Shown here one piece after another: positions 24,132-35,196 of a stretch of 64,000 nucleotides of DNA. The DNA is taken from assembly GCA_022497155.1 (NCBI GenBank), contig MU385747.1:62001-126000 (forward strand), given 5' to 3'. The DNA is from Whalleya microplaca. Its lineage: Eukaryota > Ascomycota > Sordariomycetes > Xylariales > Xylariaceae. Numbering within the stretch: the stretch's first letter is position 1; each line of letters opens with the position of its first letter. The notes beneath the pieces were generated by a model, which worked only from the letters and a program-made list of their open reading frames with translations, was not told the origin of the DNA and did no database searches. A program made the position numbers and the translations under genes.

Positions 24132-24746
24132 ATGCACGCCTCCCTACCCCTAACGGCCTTCACCCTCATCGGGCTCAGCAGCGCCCTCCCGCGCACCGGC
24201 CCCCTCTCCCCCTTCGCCCCGATCCCAATGCAGGCGCGCCAGAGCAACACAAAGCTCTGCTCCGTAATCGGGTCGACCACGCTCCCCGCCGAAGTCTCCG
24301 ACGCGGCGTCCGCCCTCGCCAACTCCATAACCTGTTCCACCTCCAAAACCACGATCTCCGGCGTCCCCGACGTGACGTCCGGCAACGTGACCTACAGCAG
24401 CATCGACTTCAGCACGGCTTCGACCTCGCCGCTGAAATTCGCGCTCGACACCTTCGCCACCGCCAGCACGCTCGCGGACACGGACCTGAAGACGTTCCAG
24501 GACATGCGCGACGTGTACGTGGCGACGGAGGCGGGGATCCGCAGCGTCGGCGGCAGCCTGGCCATCAAGGCGCCCAAGTTCTTCCTCCAGATGCAGGTCA
24601 GTCGCATCCAGACCGCGCAGGGGAACCCGCCGGCGGAGGCGGGTTTGCAGGTCGATCATCTGCGGGATAAGGTCACGAAGAATGCGGGGACGGCCGATAA
24701 GGCGTTTGTGGACCAGGTTACGCAGTTGGCTGCGCAGACGAGCTGA
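24132..24746 (+). CDS. Uncharacterised secreted protein
   Basis: A single uninterrupted ORF of 204 residues starts with a signal peptide (MHASLPLTAFTLIGLSSA, cleavage near residue 19) and a short Pro-rich pro-region ending in ARQ. The mature part contains two cysteines (KLCSVIG and SITCSTS) that may pair, a sequon in SGNVTYSS, and a helical C-terminal half rich in Ala/Thr (FALDTFATASTLADTDLKTF). The third positions are strongly GC-biased, supporting real coding use and creating long shadow frames on both strands. No membrane helix follows the leader and no cell-wall anchor is visible. I do not recognise the family. Likely apoplastic or wall-associated. Confidence 0.75.
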   Translation: MHASLPLTAFTLIGLSSALPRTGPLSPFAPIPMQARQSNTKLCSVIGSTTLPAEVSDAASALANSITCSTSKTTISGVPDVTSGNVTYSSIDFSTASTSPLKFALDTFATASTLADTDLKTFQDMRDVYVATEAGIRSVGGSLAIKAPKFFLQMQVSRIQTAQGNPPAEAGLQVDHLRDKVTKNAGTADKAFVDQVTQLAAQTS

Positions 24747-25036
24747 GATAGTTAGGTGGTGGGAGGGGGGAGGGAGCTGTGTGTGAGGCTGAGTTTGGGT
24801 TGATGGGGATGGGGCTTGGAAAGAAGTGTGATAGTGACCGCCCACATAGCTGGTCGTCAGCAAGGCAAAGAACGAAGTTGAAATTTCGAAGAAAATCCTT
24901 CTATGGCTCCTGTTATTGCATATGCTCATTGTAGAGTAGTAGTAGTATATATCTTGCCAAATCGAACCCCGTCTAAACGCCGCTATATGCATACACAAGA
25001 TCTAGATACCTCTCTACCGCTGACCATCTATCAGAA
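24747..25036. other. Convergent intergenic spacer
   Basis: Short spacer between convergent genes; it would hold both 3' ends. No distinct signal. Confidence 0.4.
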
Positions 25037-27295
25037 TTACACATTGGGCGATAACAAGTCGTATTTGACACATCTTTCGACCTGCGAAAATCAAAGTAAG
25101 TATACCAATCATCATGGCACACAGCTATGTGCAGTGCAGAGAAAGGGGGTTTGGGTTTAGGGTACGGGTCTCAAACTCACATCCTCGATACTAGCCTGCA
25201 TGAACCGTCGGGCCTCCAACCCCGCCCATACGAAGAGCATAGAGAAATCGCCGCCCTTGACCATATCAGCACCGCTCTGGGCGCCGAGCTGCCTCAGGAT
25301 CGGCAGCGAGGAGCTCAGCAAATCCACATTCGGGTCCAGACTCCGCCCGATGCCCTCGAGCAACAAAATACTAATGACGACATTCACGAAGTCGCCCTCG
25401 AGGCGCACGTGGTGCGCGCGCACGAGGTCGAGCACGCGCTGCAGGATATCGCCGATGCGCACGTTGCCGAGCGCGAGCGTTCTCGCCTTGACGCCGAGCA
25501 CGAGGTGCTGCATCTGCAGCGCGAACACGTCTGCGCCCACCACCGCGTCCGGCTGGCGGCACCGCGCGCACATCAGCTGCCCGGCCTTGTACCCGTCGAA
25601 CTCCGCCACCGCCCGGAACAGGTCCAGGAAGTTGGCCCGGTTCGTCGCGTTCAGCTCCGTCACCAAGCCCGTGTCGATGAAGATCAGCTGCGGCCGGAAC
25701 CCCTCCTCGTCGATCTTCTTGAGTTCGGCCTCCCACGCGACCGTGTCCTTCCGCTTGCGGTAGGGGCGCAGTCGCGCGAGGACTTGCTCCGTCACGTCGG
25801 CCTGGTCCGCCGGGTGCGGTTTCTGGTTATTGACCCCCCGCGGGCGGGTGAGGCTGGGTAGGTCGGGCTGCTGGGACTGGTAGAAGCGCACCATGATGTT
25901 GCCGGGGTGCAGGTCGGCGTGGACGAAGTTGTCGATCAGCAGCATGCGCAGGAAGGCGTCGAGGCCCTCCTGCGAGATGTCGCGCTGGAAGACGCCGCCG
26001 CCGTTCTCGAGGAAGTCCGACAGCGGCATGCCCTGCGCGAACTCCTCGATCAGGACCTGGCGCGTCGTGAACTCCAGGTAGGGGAAGGGGAACCACGCCG
26101 TCGTGCGGTCCTTGAAGTTGCGGCGGAACTTGGCGAGGTTGGCGGCCTCGATGCGCAGGTCGAGCTGCAGCTTCATCATCTCCCCGAACTGCGCCACTTC
26201 GTCCGGCAGGGAGAGCCACTCGATGGTCGGGATCAAATTCAGCATTGAGGCGAAGAAGTGCATGATGCGCAGGTCGCGTCGGACGGTGCGCTCGACGCGC
26301 GGATGCAGGACCTTGATGGCGACGTACGACGAAGGGACGCGCTTCGGCGTGCTCTTCAGCACGGTGTTCACCTTCCGGCGGACGTTCTGCCGAATGTTGG
26401 TACGGGTATCGAAGACGTCCACGTCGCCCGGCACCGCGAGGTCGGGCTTCAGCTTGGCCTTGTACACCTGCGCGATGGCGCCCACGCCCAGGGGCGTCTC
26501 GTGGAACTCCTCGAATATGTCTTCGAAGTCTCTGCCATCGAAGGCGGCCTCTATTATTCGCTTCGTCGCGTGCAGGGAGTGCGCGGGCGCATTAGCATGA
26601 AGCTTAGACATTATATCGCACATCTCGCTAGGGAAGATGTCGGTCCTCGAGGCAGCCCATTGACCAAGCTGTCCGATGTATACGTAGGTTAGCCGATGAT
26701 GAGTTTAGGGATGGGGATGTCGCCGTAGGCACACCTTGATGAACGCCGGGCCCGCGGCCTCCATGCTCTTTACCAAAAAGCCGTACCACCACAATGTGCC
26801 CGATCTCTCGTCATCGTGGCTCGGCTGGCGGGGCCCAATCCATATTGCCGGCACGGACAGGATGACGGGCACGAATATGAAAACCAGCTGGACGAAGCGC
26901 ACGCCGGTGCATAGGGGCTCCCACAAGTAAACGTCCAGAAAGATGACGAGCTTGTGTCCAAAGCGAGACAGCCCCTTTTCGTCATCCTCCACCGTCTTCT
27001 TCAGCTCGTCCCGCGACACCTTGAGCATGCGCCCCTCGGCGGTATGTTCTGTGTTCCCATTGTCCTTCTCGGACAGCTTCACGAAGGCGGCGGTTCCGAG
27101 GGCGCCGCCGGTGGCAGCCGCTTTGAGAACTCTAGTTTTAACTCTAGAGTTCCGCCATGATGGTGCCGGACCGAATGACAGCCGGGATCGAAAGAAGGTA
27201 GAATGCCACCGGCCGAGGTTGGCGGCGGTCTTGTTCGCTTTCAGGACACTCCGGGGCGCGCAGAACCGGCCGAGGAAGACGGCCGGCCGCATCAC
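25037..27295 (-). CDS. ABC1/UbiB-family atypical kinase, mitochondrial (ADCK2/Cqd1-like)
   Basis: Three exons, 26735-27295, 25181-26668 and 25037-25081, encode about 697 residues. The N-terminus is Arg-rich and lacks acidic residues, a mitochondrial presequence, followed by a hydrophobic segment near residues 135-155 (FVQLVFIFVPVILSVPAIW). The first intron falls exactly inside the family signature and splicing creates FIK-LGQWAASRTDIFP (KxGQ motif). Then come the Ala-rich nucleotide loop GVGAIAQVYKA, the ATP-site lysine in YVAIKVLHP (about K306), HADLHPGN (about 437-444) and the metal site IFIDTGL, with DTG in place of DFG. DTG and the KLGQW form point to the ADCK2/yeast Cqd1 branch, linked to coenzyme Q distribution and mitochondrial lipid homeostasis. 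The short last exon ends in VERCVKYDLLSPNV. The gene is divergent from the heme lyase. Confidence 0.88.
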
Positions 27296-28037
27296 TGTTC
27301 TATAATAACTGAGGATGGGAGCAGAACGAAGGAGTTAGCATGATGGGCAAGTCTAATCTCAGCTACAGTATTATGTAGTCCAATTGCACGATATCAACAA
27401 CACAGGGAACTTGAATTAATTCATTGCCTTCCTGGAGTTGGAGATGCACGTGCTGATGGTGTTCCTGGAAAGCTCGGAAGGCACGCGAATTGGCGATGAG
27501 AATCGCGAACAGTGACGTACAGTATTCTGTACGTGCTTATCTGGGCGATAACAGATCCCGGTCGAGCTGATCATGGAAACCGGTACAGTGGTAGGAGTGG
27601 ATACGCTGGTATGACTGTAAACCGATGTAATTCCACTTATATCATGCCCTTTGGAGCATAAAGTTCAACATACAGATGACACACGGATTAGATGATATTA
27701 TTGTCTTAAAGAGTTCCGGCAGATATGCGGCTAAGCATGTGCTAGTCCATTGCAGGTGGTTTATAGTGGAGTGGGGGCGGTCATTTTCGCTCTGCCCGAC
27801 GCCGTCTTTTGCCATCAACCTTGACGATTACATACATACTCGCCGTATAAAAAAAAGAAGAAAAAAAGAAGAAAAAAAGAAGAAAAAAAGAAAGAAAAAA
27901 AGAAAGAAAAAAGGGTTGCGACGTCCATGACGATAACCTAGATTTTCCAAGATTTTTCCATATCAACTATATCAACTACTCATCCTCAGTGTCCCTCTCA
28001 TACGTCTACATCATCGTAACACTGTCCCATCATCACC
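27296..28037. promoter_or_regulatory. Bidirectional promoter region of two mitochondrial-protein genes
   Basis: About 740 bp separate the start codons of the divergent ABC1-kinase and heme-lyase genes, so both promoters lie here. A purine tract at about 27848-27913 (repeats of A7GAAG) lies 125 bp upstream of the heme lyase start. No specific factor site is claimed. Confidence 0.5.
27848..27913 (+). repeat. A/G microsatellite (A7GAAG type)
   Basis: Runs of A interrupted by GAAG or GAAAG form an imperfect 11-12 nt repeat on the heme-lyase side of the divergent promoter. Confidence 0.8.
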
Positions 28038-29261
28038 ATGGGCTGGTTCTGGGCAGACGGATCCTCCAATACAAAATCCCAATCCGCTTTCTCACACTAT
28101 TCGTTTTCCATACCACAAGATGGGCCGAGATCACCACCGGTAAGTGTGTAATCCATCGCCAGCACTCTCTCCGGCACATTCTAATTGTTCTGATTGCCTC
28201 CAGCCAGGATGTCCGATGCACAAGCACCAGAATGCCGCCAACGCGATGGCTCCCCCTCCTCTTCCTCCCAGTAGTTGTCCGGTAAAGCACAATAGTCCGT
28301 CCGCATCCTCATCCGTCCCTCCTTCTCCTCCCTCAGCGTGCCCCGTACCGCACGAATCACGAGCCGCCTACATCACTTCCACAAATACCGAAGACCCGTC
28401 GGAGTCGCACCCGCAATCGGCCTTCTCGCGCCTGAACCCGCTGAACTACATGTTCCGCGAGCTCTCGCAGGCCCCCGCGCCGCACCAGACGCAGGCGCTG
28501 CCGACGTCGCGCGAGCCGTCGACGATCCCGCGCGGCGACGGCGACGGCAACTGGGAGTACCCGAGCCCGCAGCAGATGTACAACGCGCTGCTGCGCAAGG
28601 GCTACACCGACACCGACGTCACCGCCGTCGAGAGCATGGTCTCCGTCCACAACTTCCTCAACGAGGGCGCCTGGGCCGAGATCATGGACTGGGAGCGCCG
28701 CTTCGCCGGCGGCCTGTACCGCGGCTGGCGCCTGTGCAGCCGCGGCGAGCAGCACTTCGAGGACATGGCCAGGAAGTACGGATGCGAGAGGGAGATTGTC
28801 GAGCTCAGCCCCAGCCTCGTTCGCTTCCAGGGCCGGCCTAGCGAGATGACGCCCAAGGCTGCTATGATCCAGGTTATGGGGTGGCTGTACCCGGGAGCGT
28901 TTGCGTAAGTTTTACAACCCAAGTCAAATGTCTCCTCTTGAGTCTTCTCTAGACCGAAGTATTTGCTGACGGATGTTACGATTGCAGCACCGAACCCCCC
29001 TTCGACCGCCACGACTGGTACGTCTCGCGCGAGACCGACGGCCAACGCAAGGAGGTCCGCTACGTCATCGACTACTACTCCGGCCCGCCCGAGCCCACCG
29101 GCGAGCCCGTCTTCTACCTCGACGTCCGGCCCGCCATGACCCCGAGCGGCGCCGTCGAGCGCGCCGTCCGCTGGGGCTGCGACGTCTGGTGGCGCGCGTC
29201 CGGCGGCGACGTGCGCGAGCGGGCGAGGCTGGAGAGGGCGCAGCAGAAGCTGCAGGCGTGA
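28038..29261 (+). CDS. Holocytochrome-c synthase (cytochrome c-type heme lyase)
   Basis: Three exons, 28038-28139, 28204-28904 and 28988-29261, give 358 residues. The start MGWFWAD is the typical fungal N-terminus. Three Cys-Pro heme regulatory motifs follow (GCPMHK, SCPVKH, ACPVPH); the first sits right after the first splice join. The conserved catalytic part contains [78 protein letters not shown] and FYLDVRPA. The enzyme attaches heme to apocytochrome c (or c1) by thioether bonds in the mitochondrial intermembrane space. Which apocytochrome this copy serves is not clear: the N-terminus and three CP motifs suit the cytochrome c enzyme, but the c1 enzyme is close. No cleavable presequence is seen, as expected for this family. 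Confidence 0.92.
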
Positions 29262-31038
29262 GAGGGCTAGCTGCATGTAGCTCGCGAGGGCAAGAAAGAA
29301 AGAAAGAAAGAAAGAAAGAAAAAAAAAGAAAGGGGTAGGTAAAAGGGCTGTCGCTAAAGCAGACCAATGACCAACTAGGGTATATACCTCATACCACACC
29401 ACACCATACGGGAGAAAGCGGCGATCAGGCGTTGTGCGGAGTTTTCAGGTGGGTTTTCGACGTGTAGGAACTATACAAGTAGGTCCCTACAGAGAGGTAG
29501 AGGTTTTGGCATATAATACTGTGTATTTTACAGCTCGGAGGCGGAGAGCAACGCACCTCGGTAACGCGTGATGATTTGAAAGAAATAATAAATACACTCG
29601 CCTATCTATTGCGACGGTTCTGGACTATTGATTTTGGCTTTTTTTATGAGAGTGTGTGATATACATGTAGATGGTGTCGAGAAGAAGGATTCTGCGTGTT
29701 TTGCATTGCTTGTGTAATGGATTGTCGAGTGCTCGGGTATGTAAATACAAGACTAACCTAGGACCAAGTTCATGGGAGATAACTTGAATATGTGTTCGTA
29801 ATAACAATTGAGTAGCACATCTTGTTGGCTTATTGCAGCCCCTGATCCACGAGAGGAGTCCAAGAAATCTCTGTCTTCTCCTTTCCAAGCGTTTACTGGA
29901 TCGTGGTATTGCTTCTGAAACTCTTTTCCTAGGGTTATCCTTTTATGTCCAATCTTGCCAAGTCTTTTTTATGTTCTTTCTCGAGACATCCAGGTCGAAA
30001 TATACAAGTGTCATAATCTTGGTCGTATTGTCCTCCTCCAAGTGGCTTTTCCAACAACACCAGTAATCTTAATAACCAATATCAATGATAGTATACGAGG
30101 AATTTTCAGCTGACGTGAAGCATGTTCTCGTCCTCATCAAATGAGGCATTAGGCAATTAGGTCCATATCGACAAGTCACTTGATCGAGGGCCAAGCACCC
30201 ATTTTGGCCATCACGCCTCGCCTCAGGGGTACGTATATCGCCTTGCTAGGCTGGACATCACGCGCATTCAGAAAAGTACTTTGCATTCCCCTAGTATTGA
30301 GGCAATACTATTGAGGCAATACTCAGATAGTGTTCCTTCCTGAAATTTTTTTGTTTCAGGCTCAATGATTTAATACAAGTCGCCGCAGGACTTGGAATAT
30401 GAAATGCTGCTGCTTTCTTCGCCTTCCGTATCTCATCCACAGACAAGTTTAACCCGAGTCAACGATTCCTCTTCTCATTTCAGACCTTGCAGGTAGATAG
30501 ACAGAGAACCTTGGAGACTCGATGTGCTAGCTCAGCCCGTTATGACTCAATGTTCTTACTTGCCTGGCCGTACCTAGACATGTTTAACTGTGACTCTGTG
30601 ATTGTCATTTCTATACTTGATTTTAGACTGATTCTCATCCGCCCAGTGCCTCCTAATTATTGCATCAAGTCAAGGACTTACTATAGAGGCTGATAATGCA
30701 CAATTCAATATGAGGTTGCGCCTCATCACCATGGAATATTTAACCTAGTCACTATCGGTGAATTCTCAATTTCAATCAAGGTGGCTCAGTGGCCGACCAG
30801 CATATTCTTCACAACCTTTGCAGGCCCTCCCTCAAGTAAACCTACTGCGCAGTTTCTTCTATGCACTCGGTGAAATCTCCTCTATCAATTGGTAAGTGGT
30901 CTATTAGAAGACATTCACCAAAGTAAGCTCTATCTGTGTCCTCATTGACATATCCATGGCGGTCGCAGAGCGATCAGAGCTTCTATATCAATTATCGCGA
31001 TCAACATTCCATCAGCGAATCCTGGTTCGTCTAGCTCG
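29262..31038. other. Intergenic, no supported gene
   Basis: Begins with an (AAAG)n tract; the remainder has only short motif-free ORFs. Confidence 0.4.
29292..29331 (+). repeat. (AAAG)n microsatellite in heme lyase 3' flank
   Basis: About eight AAAG/GAAA units plus an A-rich end lie 30 bp after the stop codon. Confidence 0.85.
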
Positions 31039-31142
31039 GGCATTTGGTCTAGGGGTATGATATCTGCTTCGCACTTAGATACACGCTATCTAAACATATA
31101 GTGTCTGCAGAGGGTCCTGGGTTCAATTCCCAGAATGTCCAT
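31039..31142 (+). tRNA. tRNA-Ala(CGC), intron-containing
   Basis: The acceptor stem GGGCATT/AATGTCC folds with the G3-U70 wobble that identifies alanine tRNAs. The D-arm/A-box is TGGTCTAGGGG and the T-arm CTGGG-TTCAATT-CCCAG contains the B-box. The anticodon stem TCTGC/GCAGA encloses the loop TTCGCA..T with anticodon CGC at 31071-31073. A 32-nt intron (about 31075-31106) occupies the canonical 37/38 position. A T5 terminator follows at 31145-31149. Confidence 0.9.
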
Positions 31143-31144
31143 CT

Positions 31145-31149
31145 TTTTC
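31145..31149 (+). terminator. Pol III T-run terminator
   Basis: Five T residues lie directly after the first tRNA-Ala gene, followed by a second T5 nearby. Confidence 0.7.
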
Positions 31150-31565
31150 TATTTTTGCTAGATTATGGTTTTCATTTTGACCGAGTTGGAACGGGAAAAC
31201 TCTGAATATTTAATTTTTTCTAGTCCGGTCTGTCCGATGTGTTCTTACATCGCTTTATGTCAGCTAATTTTGCTACACTTTAGTTGAATATTAACTGTTA
31301 TTTAGCCCCTCTCGCATGTCTAAGTGAGTTTCACAGCAGAACTTGTAAATGTTCACAGTCTATGCATCTTAAGCTTACTCTCATTTTAGATAATTCGAAT
31401 CGAATCGCTTAGTATATGCTTTAGTGAGAAGTCGCCGAGCTTCATTAATAACAGTTGGGCCGGATAAGATTGGGTAGTAACAGTCTCCTTCACGATCTCT
31501 TAAGCCAGCAGGGCTTATCATAAGAGCAGTGTTAGACAACCGTCTTTTTCATAGCGCATCTGGTC

Positions 31566-31712
31566 GGGCAATTGGTCTAGGGGTATGATATCTGCTTCGC
31601 ATTAGACGATCAATAGTGCATGCAGAGGGTGTAAGTCTAGGTCCAGACAAACTATGTTGAAATGATTGGCTAACAGAAATACTTAGCCTGGGTTCAATTC
31701 CCAGATTGTCCA
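31566..31712 (+). tRNA. tRNA-Ala(CGC) with an additional intron-like insertion in the variable loop
   Basis: The acceptor stem is GGGCAAT/ATTGTCC, keeping G3-U70 and showing a compensated T6-A67 to A6-T67 change against the first copy. The anticodon is CGC at 31598-31600. A 19-nt canonical intron (31602-31620) sits between positions 37 and 38. After GCAGAGGGT the gene is interrupted at 31631-31686 by 56 nt starting GTAAGT, containing GGCTAAC and ending CTTAG. Removing it restores GGGT-CCTGGG exactly as in the first copy, followed by an intact T-arm. A T7 run lies at 31740-31746. It could be a functional gene with an unusual second intron or a recent pseudogene. Confidence 0.8.
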
Positions 31713-34205
31713 CAGCATCTCCTTAGAATTTAGGAATTCTTTTTTTGCTTCTTCTCTGGCTTAGTCGAGTCTTCTATGTTGTCAAGTAATTGTAGACATG
31801 ACTGATGGTGGAGAATTCCCGTGTCGCCAAGATGATTACAGTACGGTAGGCATAGTATCAGATGGCGGATTTACCCCTCCATAAAAGCACAACTCATTCA
31901 GTGTTCTTTTTCATTCATGTTCCTATTTATTGCTAAATTTCTACAACTTCTTGACCCACTTACAGCGTTGAAGACCCGGAAGCCCAAGACACTGGTAATC
32001 AATATTGCCTCCAGCGCCAGCAGGCCGATCCAGAGTTCATCCACAAGAGTCGCCTGGTGACCGCCGAGTATGAAACCCTCGAAACCCCGCAAGAGCGGGG
32101 TGTGAGATGTGTTGTGAGGTACGCGCAGCATCCAGAATGAGTCTGCTGGGGCGTGCAACGTGCTATGCATACATAATAGCAGATTGGCCTGGACTGTCAA
32201 TACCTATTGCGAACATCTTCGCTTCATGGATCGAGGTGAAAAAGTCAAATTTGGTTGGTTCGGGAACACTTACATGTCATAGAAGTGGATGCGCTTCGAA
32301 ATCACAAGCCAGTCAGCCAGGTGCTAGTCAGACTTGGTGGGATTTAAAGCTCAGTAGACCAACAGATCTGTAAGTTTGCAGCGGATGTCGCTTGCCTTCA
32401 TGGTTACAATTCCGTGGGTCGTATGTATTGGCTCCGAGCAGATCTTGGGGCTTAAGTATCCCGCATCCCCGGATTGGACACGGTGGCGCATCGCCGGATC
32501 TCGACAGGATCTGAACACGTTACGCCAAATCTCGATAATATGGGATCGTGGGATTGCAGTCATGCAACCCCATCCATCGCACAAACACAAACGCCCCCTC
32601 CCCCTCTTATTAATGTCATAAGTCCGCTCTCAGCTGAAGGATATCACGCGCGGGATGTGCAGTTGTGTTACTTTAACCGTCTAGTTTGCTGCATACGTCA
32701 GATTCACCATGACTGTTTCGTGTGTCCTGTGCCAGGGTCTGATTGTCTATGCTATCCTCAATCCCAAATCCTAAGTTAGGTATTGGTTAATTTCATTGTG
32801 GCTAAGTTCCATGTTGTGGCTTAATACCACGTATCTGACCCTTTGCAAAAGAAGCTGGCCTGATAACCCACAATCCTGTCATCGTCATTTCCAACGAAGC
32901 TTAGAACATGAATCACATTATCGTCCAAAGCAAACCGATCCCTAAAGTTTCTTTCTTGCTCTTCTACTCAAGGGAATGCGGTTTTCACCATTGATAGATA
33001 GAATAAAATGATTAGCATAAAGGCACCCTACTCCGTACACATGACTATATTGGGGGACTTAGGAACTTTGGTTATATATCAATATGTATATTGTATACAT
33101 CATTCAAAGCGTTCACTAAGGCAATTATCTCTTTCTGATTTGTTGTGATATCTATGTTCTGGCATAGCAGATTGACTACCTACTAGCATATCAGCATAGT
33201 AGCCATTCCGTGGCTATCTATAACACATTACTAAGTGTTTTCTATAAAACACCATGCTCTCAAGGGTGTCATAGACTGCTTGATAATATAATTGGTAACC
33301 TGGAGCCTTTGTTCCATTGACCACTGTTTAATAATACCTGGACTCTAGTGCTATATCATGAAAACAAACCGTAAGCCCTCTAAGTGGCAAGGTCCTATCG
33401 GAGGCCAGCTGCGATAAAACGATGTAGAGATATGCTCGTTAGAATGAGCTGGAACCTGATGTATCATGAATATTCACTCCGATTCATAAGAAATCCCTGG
33501 TTGACTTCTTTTTCTAGGTGAACGAGGGGGATGACTGAAATGATTCGTAACAGATGCGCGCGTGTTAGTTGCTATGTTGTAAATTTCCTAACGCTCCAAA
33601 TTTGCACAAACTTCATTCAAGTATGACTCAATATGAGCCCTTTGACTAAGCCACCCTATGTATAACATGTGAAAGTGCGTTAGCAAACATTTATCTAGGA
33701 AGATAGTTTGCGATTTATTTATCTCCGTCCTCTCCAGCCATGTTATTGCATGATTTAAAGAGAGGACTCACCAACTGTTTGGAGTCGCATCGAATTGGAA
33801 ATGGCCACCAACGCAGTCATTGTCAGAAGGCTAAGTGACTCATATGTAATCTCCAGGCTTATATGCTATTTCTCGTTATAAAACGCCGTGGATTTTCCTT
33901 TTCTTGAGAGGATCTTGGATCGTAGAGCTCTGTAATCACAAAGCAAGGCGGTGCTGTATTAATTGTACCCAAAATATACTCTTAGGCTCGACTAGGATCT
34001 AAACAGCCTCTCCTATTATTACCAACTCGGGCTATCATCGAGACCTTTGATTAAAATAACGAGGCCTTCCACGCAATCTGGCAACTATTCTTTTCTACAC
34101 AGATCATTCCAAGTTTAGACCATGTGCCAAGAATAGAAACATAAGGTTACATGCGTGGGATGCGGGAAGACCCGTCTGCCAAGGATCAAGTTCTATAAAT
34201 TGGGT
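31713..34205. other. Gene-poor interval left of the AT-rich island
   Basis: A minus-strand ORF at 31898-32200 has one hydrophobic segment (ELWIGLLALEAILITSVLGF) but no recognisable family and no joinable exons. Otherwise nothing is supported. Confidence 0.35.
31740..31746 (+). terminator. Pol III T-run terminator
   Basis: Seven T residues 28 nt after the second tRNA-Ala gene. Confidence 0.55.
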
Positions 34206-34499
34206 CGTTAACGGAGCACCTATTCATATACGGCACAGGGCAGATTTTGACCTTTGCGTAATATATTGGCTATTTCGCTACTCCACCAATTTTATACGGT
34301 AATTAAAAGCCGGAAGCTCCGATTGGCTAGGTAATTGCCTTTTTGCGCTTATATTTACTAATATAACTAGAAATAATATTATTTATATAATATAATTTAA
34401 ACGCGAATTTAATACGGGAGCGTTTAAAGTAATTAAACTATTTAGTTATTTCTTATTTATTATTATTAAATTAAAGTTGTTAGGCTAATAAATTATATA

Positions 34500-34735
34500 T
34501 ATAATTATATATATTATAATAATTTAACTATATAAATATATTATTTAATTACTGGTTTTAATTATATATATATATAATTATATATATATATAATAATTCG
34601 GCTATATATATTATCTAATTATTAGTTTTATTATATATATATATACGTAATTATATATATATATAGTTATTCGGCTATATATATTATTTAACTACTAGTT
34701 TTATTATATATATATATATGTAATTATATATATTA
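34500..34735 (+). repeat. About 3 copies of a 65-70 bp AT minisatellite
   Basis: The phrase CGGCTATATATATTAT-TAA-TA-TAGTTTTATTATATATA recurs with intervening GTAATTATATATA. Unit length is approximate. Confidence 0.5.
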
Positions 34736-34986
34736 ATTTATTATTTTCGCTATCGGAATTTATATATATAATTGCGTATATATATAATATTAAAGTAATA
34801 AAATAAAATATAAATATAATTATATATTTATTAGACTTAAACCTACTAATTATAACCTTTTTAAACTAATTTTATTGCCGCTATTATTATTATTACTACT
34901 ACTATTACTATTATTATTATTATTATTATTATAGCCGCTATTACCGACCTTTATAATATTCTTTTTTCGGAAAATAATATTCCGCG

Positions 34987-35196
34987 TGTCACGTGTTACA
35001 AGGGTCAAGGTGGCTTGGCGACCTAATTCCTGTGTATTTTGTGAAATACTAAGATAAAGGAGAAAAGAAGGAATCTAAGCTAAAAGGTCGGCCGAGAAAT
35101 TTACCATACATGTCAGGTGTGAGGCTTAAGCTGTGATTACGTAACATGCGCACAGACCACACCTTAAATCCCGTACCTAATCCCTGTGCCATAACA
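34987..35196 (+). mobile_element. Solo LTR, 210 bp, with CCGCG target duplication
   Basis: Starts TGTCACGTG, ends GTGCCATAACA, and is flanked by CCGCG on both sides (34982-34986 and 35197-35201). Its composition is near normal while the sequence around it is heavily AT-biased, so it escaped RIP or arrived later. No internal domain or second LTR is adjacent. Confidence 0.8.

Noticed and set aside
24032..24670. Long alternative-frame ORFs over the secreted protein gene
   Set aside because: They are shadows caused by GC-rich third positions; low-complexity Arg/His/Pro composition and no start context.
25146..25162. Telomere-like GGGTTT-GGGTTTAGGG string
   Set aside because: It is only two to three units and lies within and beside the last intron of the ABC1 kinase gene; not a telomere scar.
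25127..26248. Plus-strand ORFs opposite the ABC1 kinase
   Set aside because: Antisense shadows of a gene with clear kinase motifs.
28602..29402. Minus-strand 266-codon ORF across the heme lyase
   Set aside because: Antisense of a well-supported spliced gene; it runs through the intron and a microsatellite.
31898..32200. Possible membrane protein exon on the minus strand
   Set aside because: Single hydrophobic segment, no recognisable family, no in-phase partner exons.
34884..34933. (TTA)n run as a CRISPR-like or coding triplet repeat
   Set aside because: Simple trinucleotide microsatellite in a eukaryotic AT-rich block.
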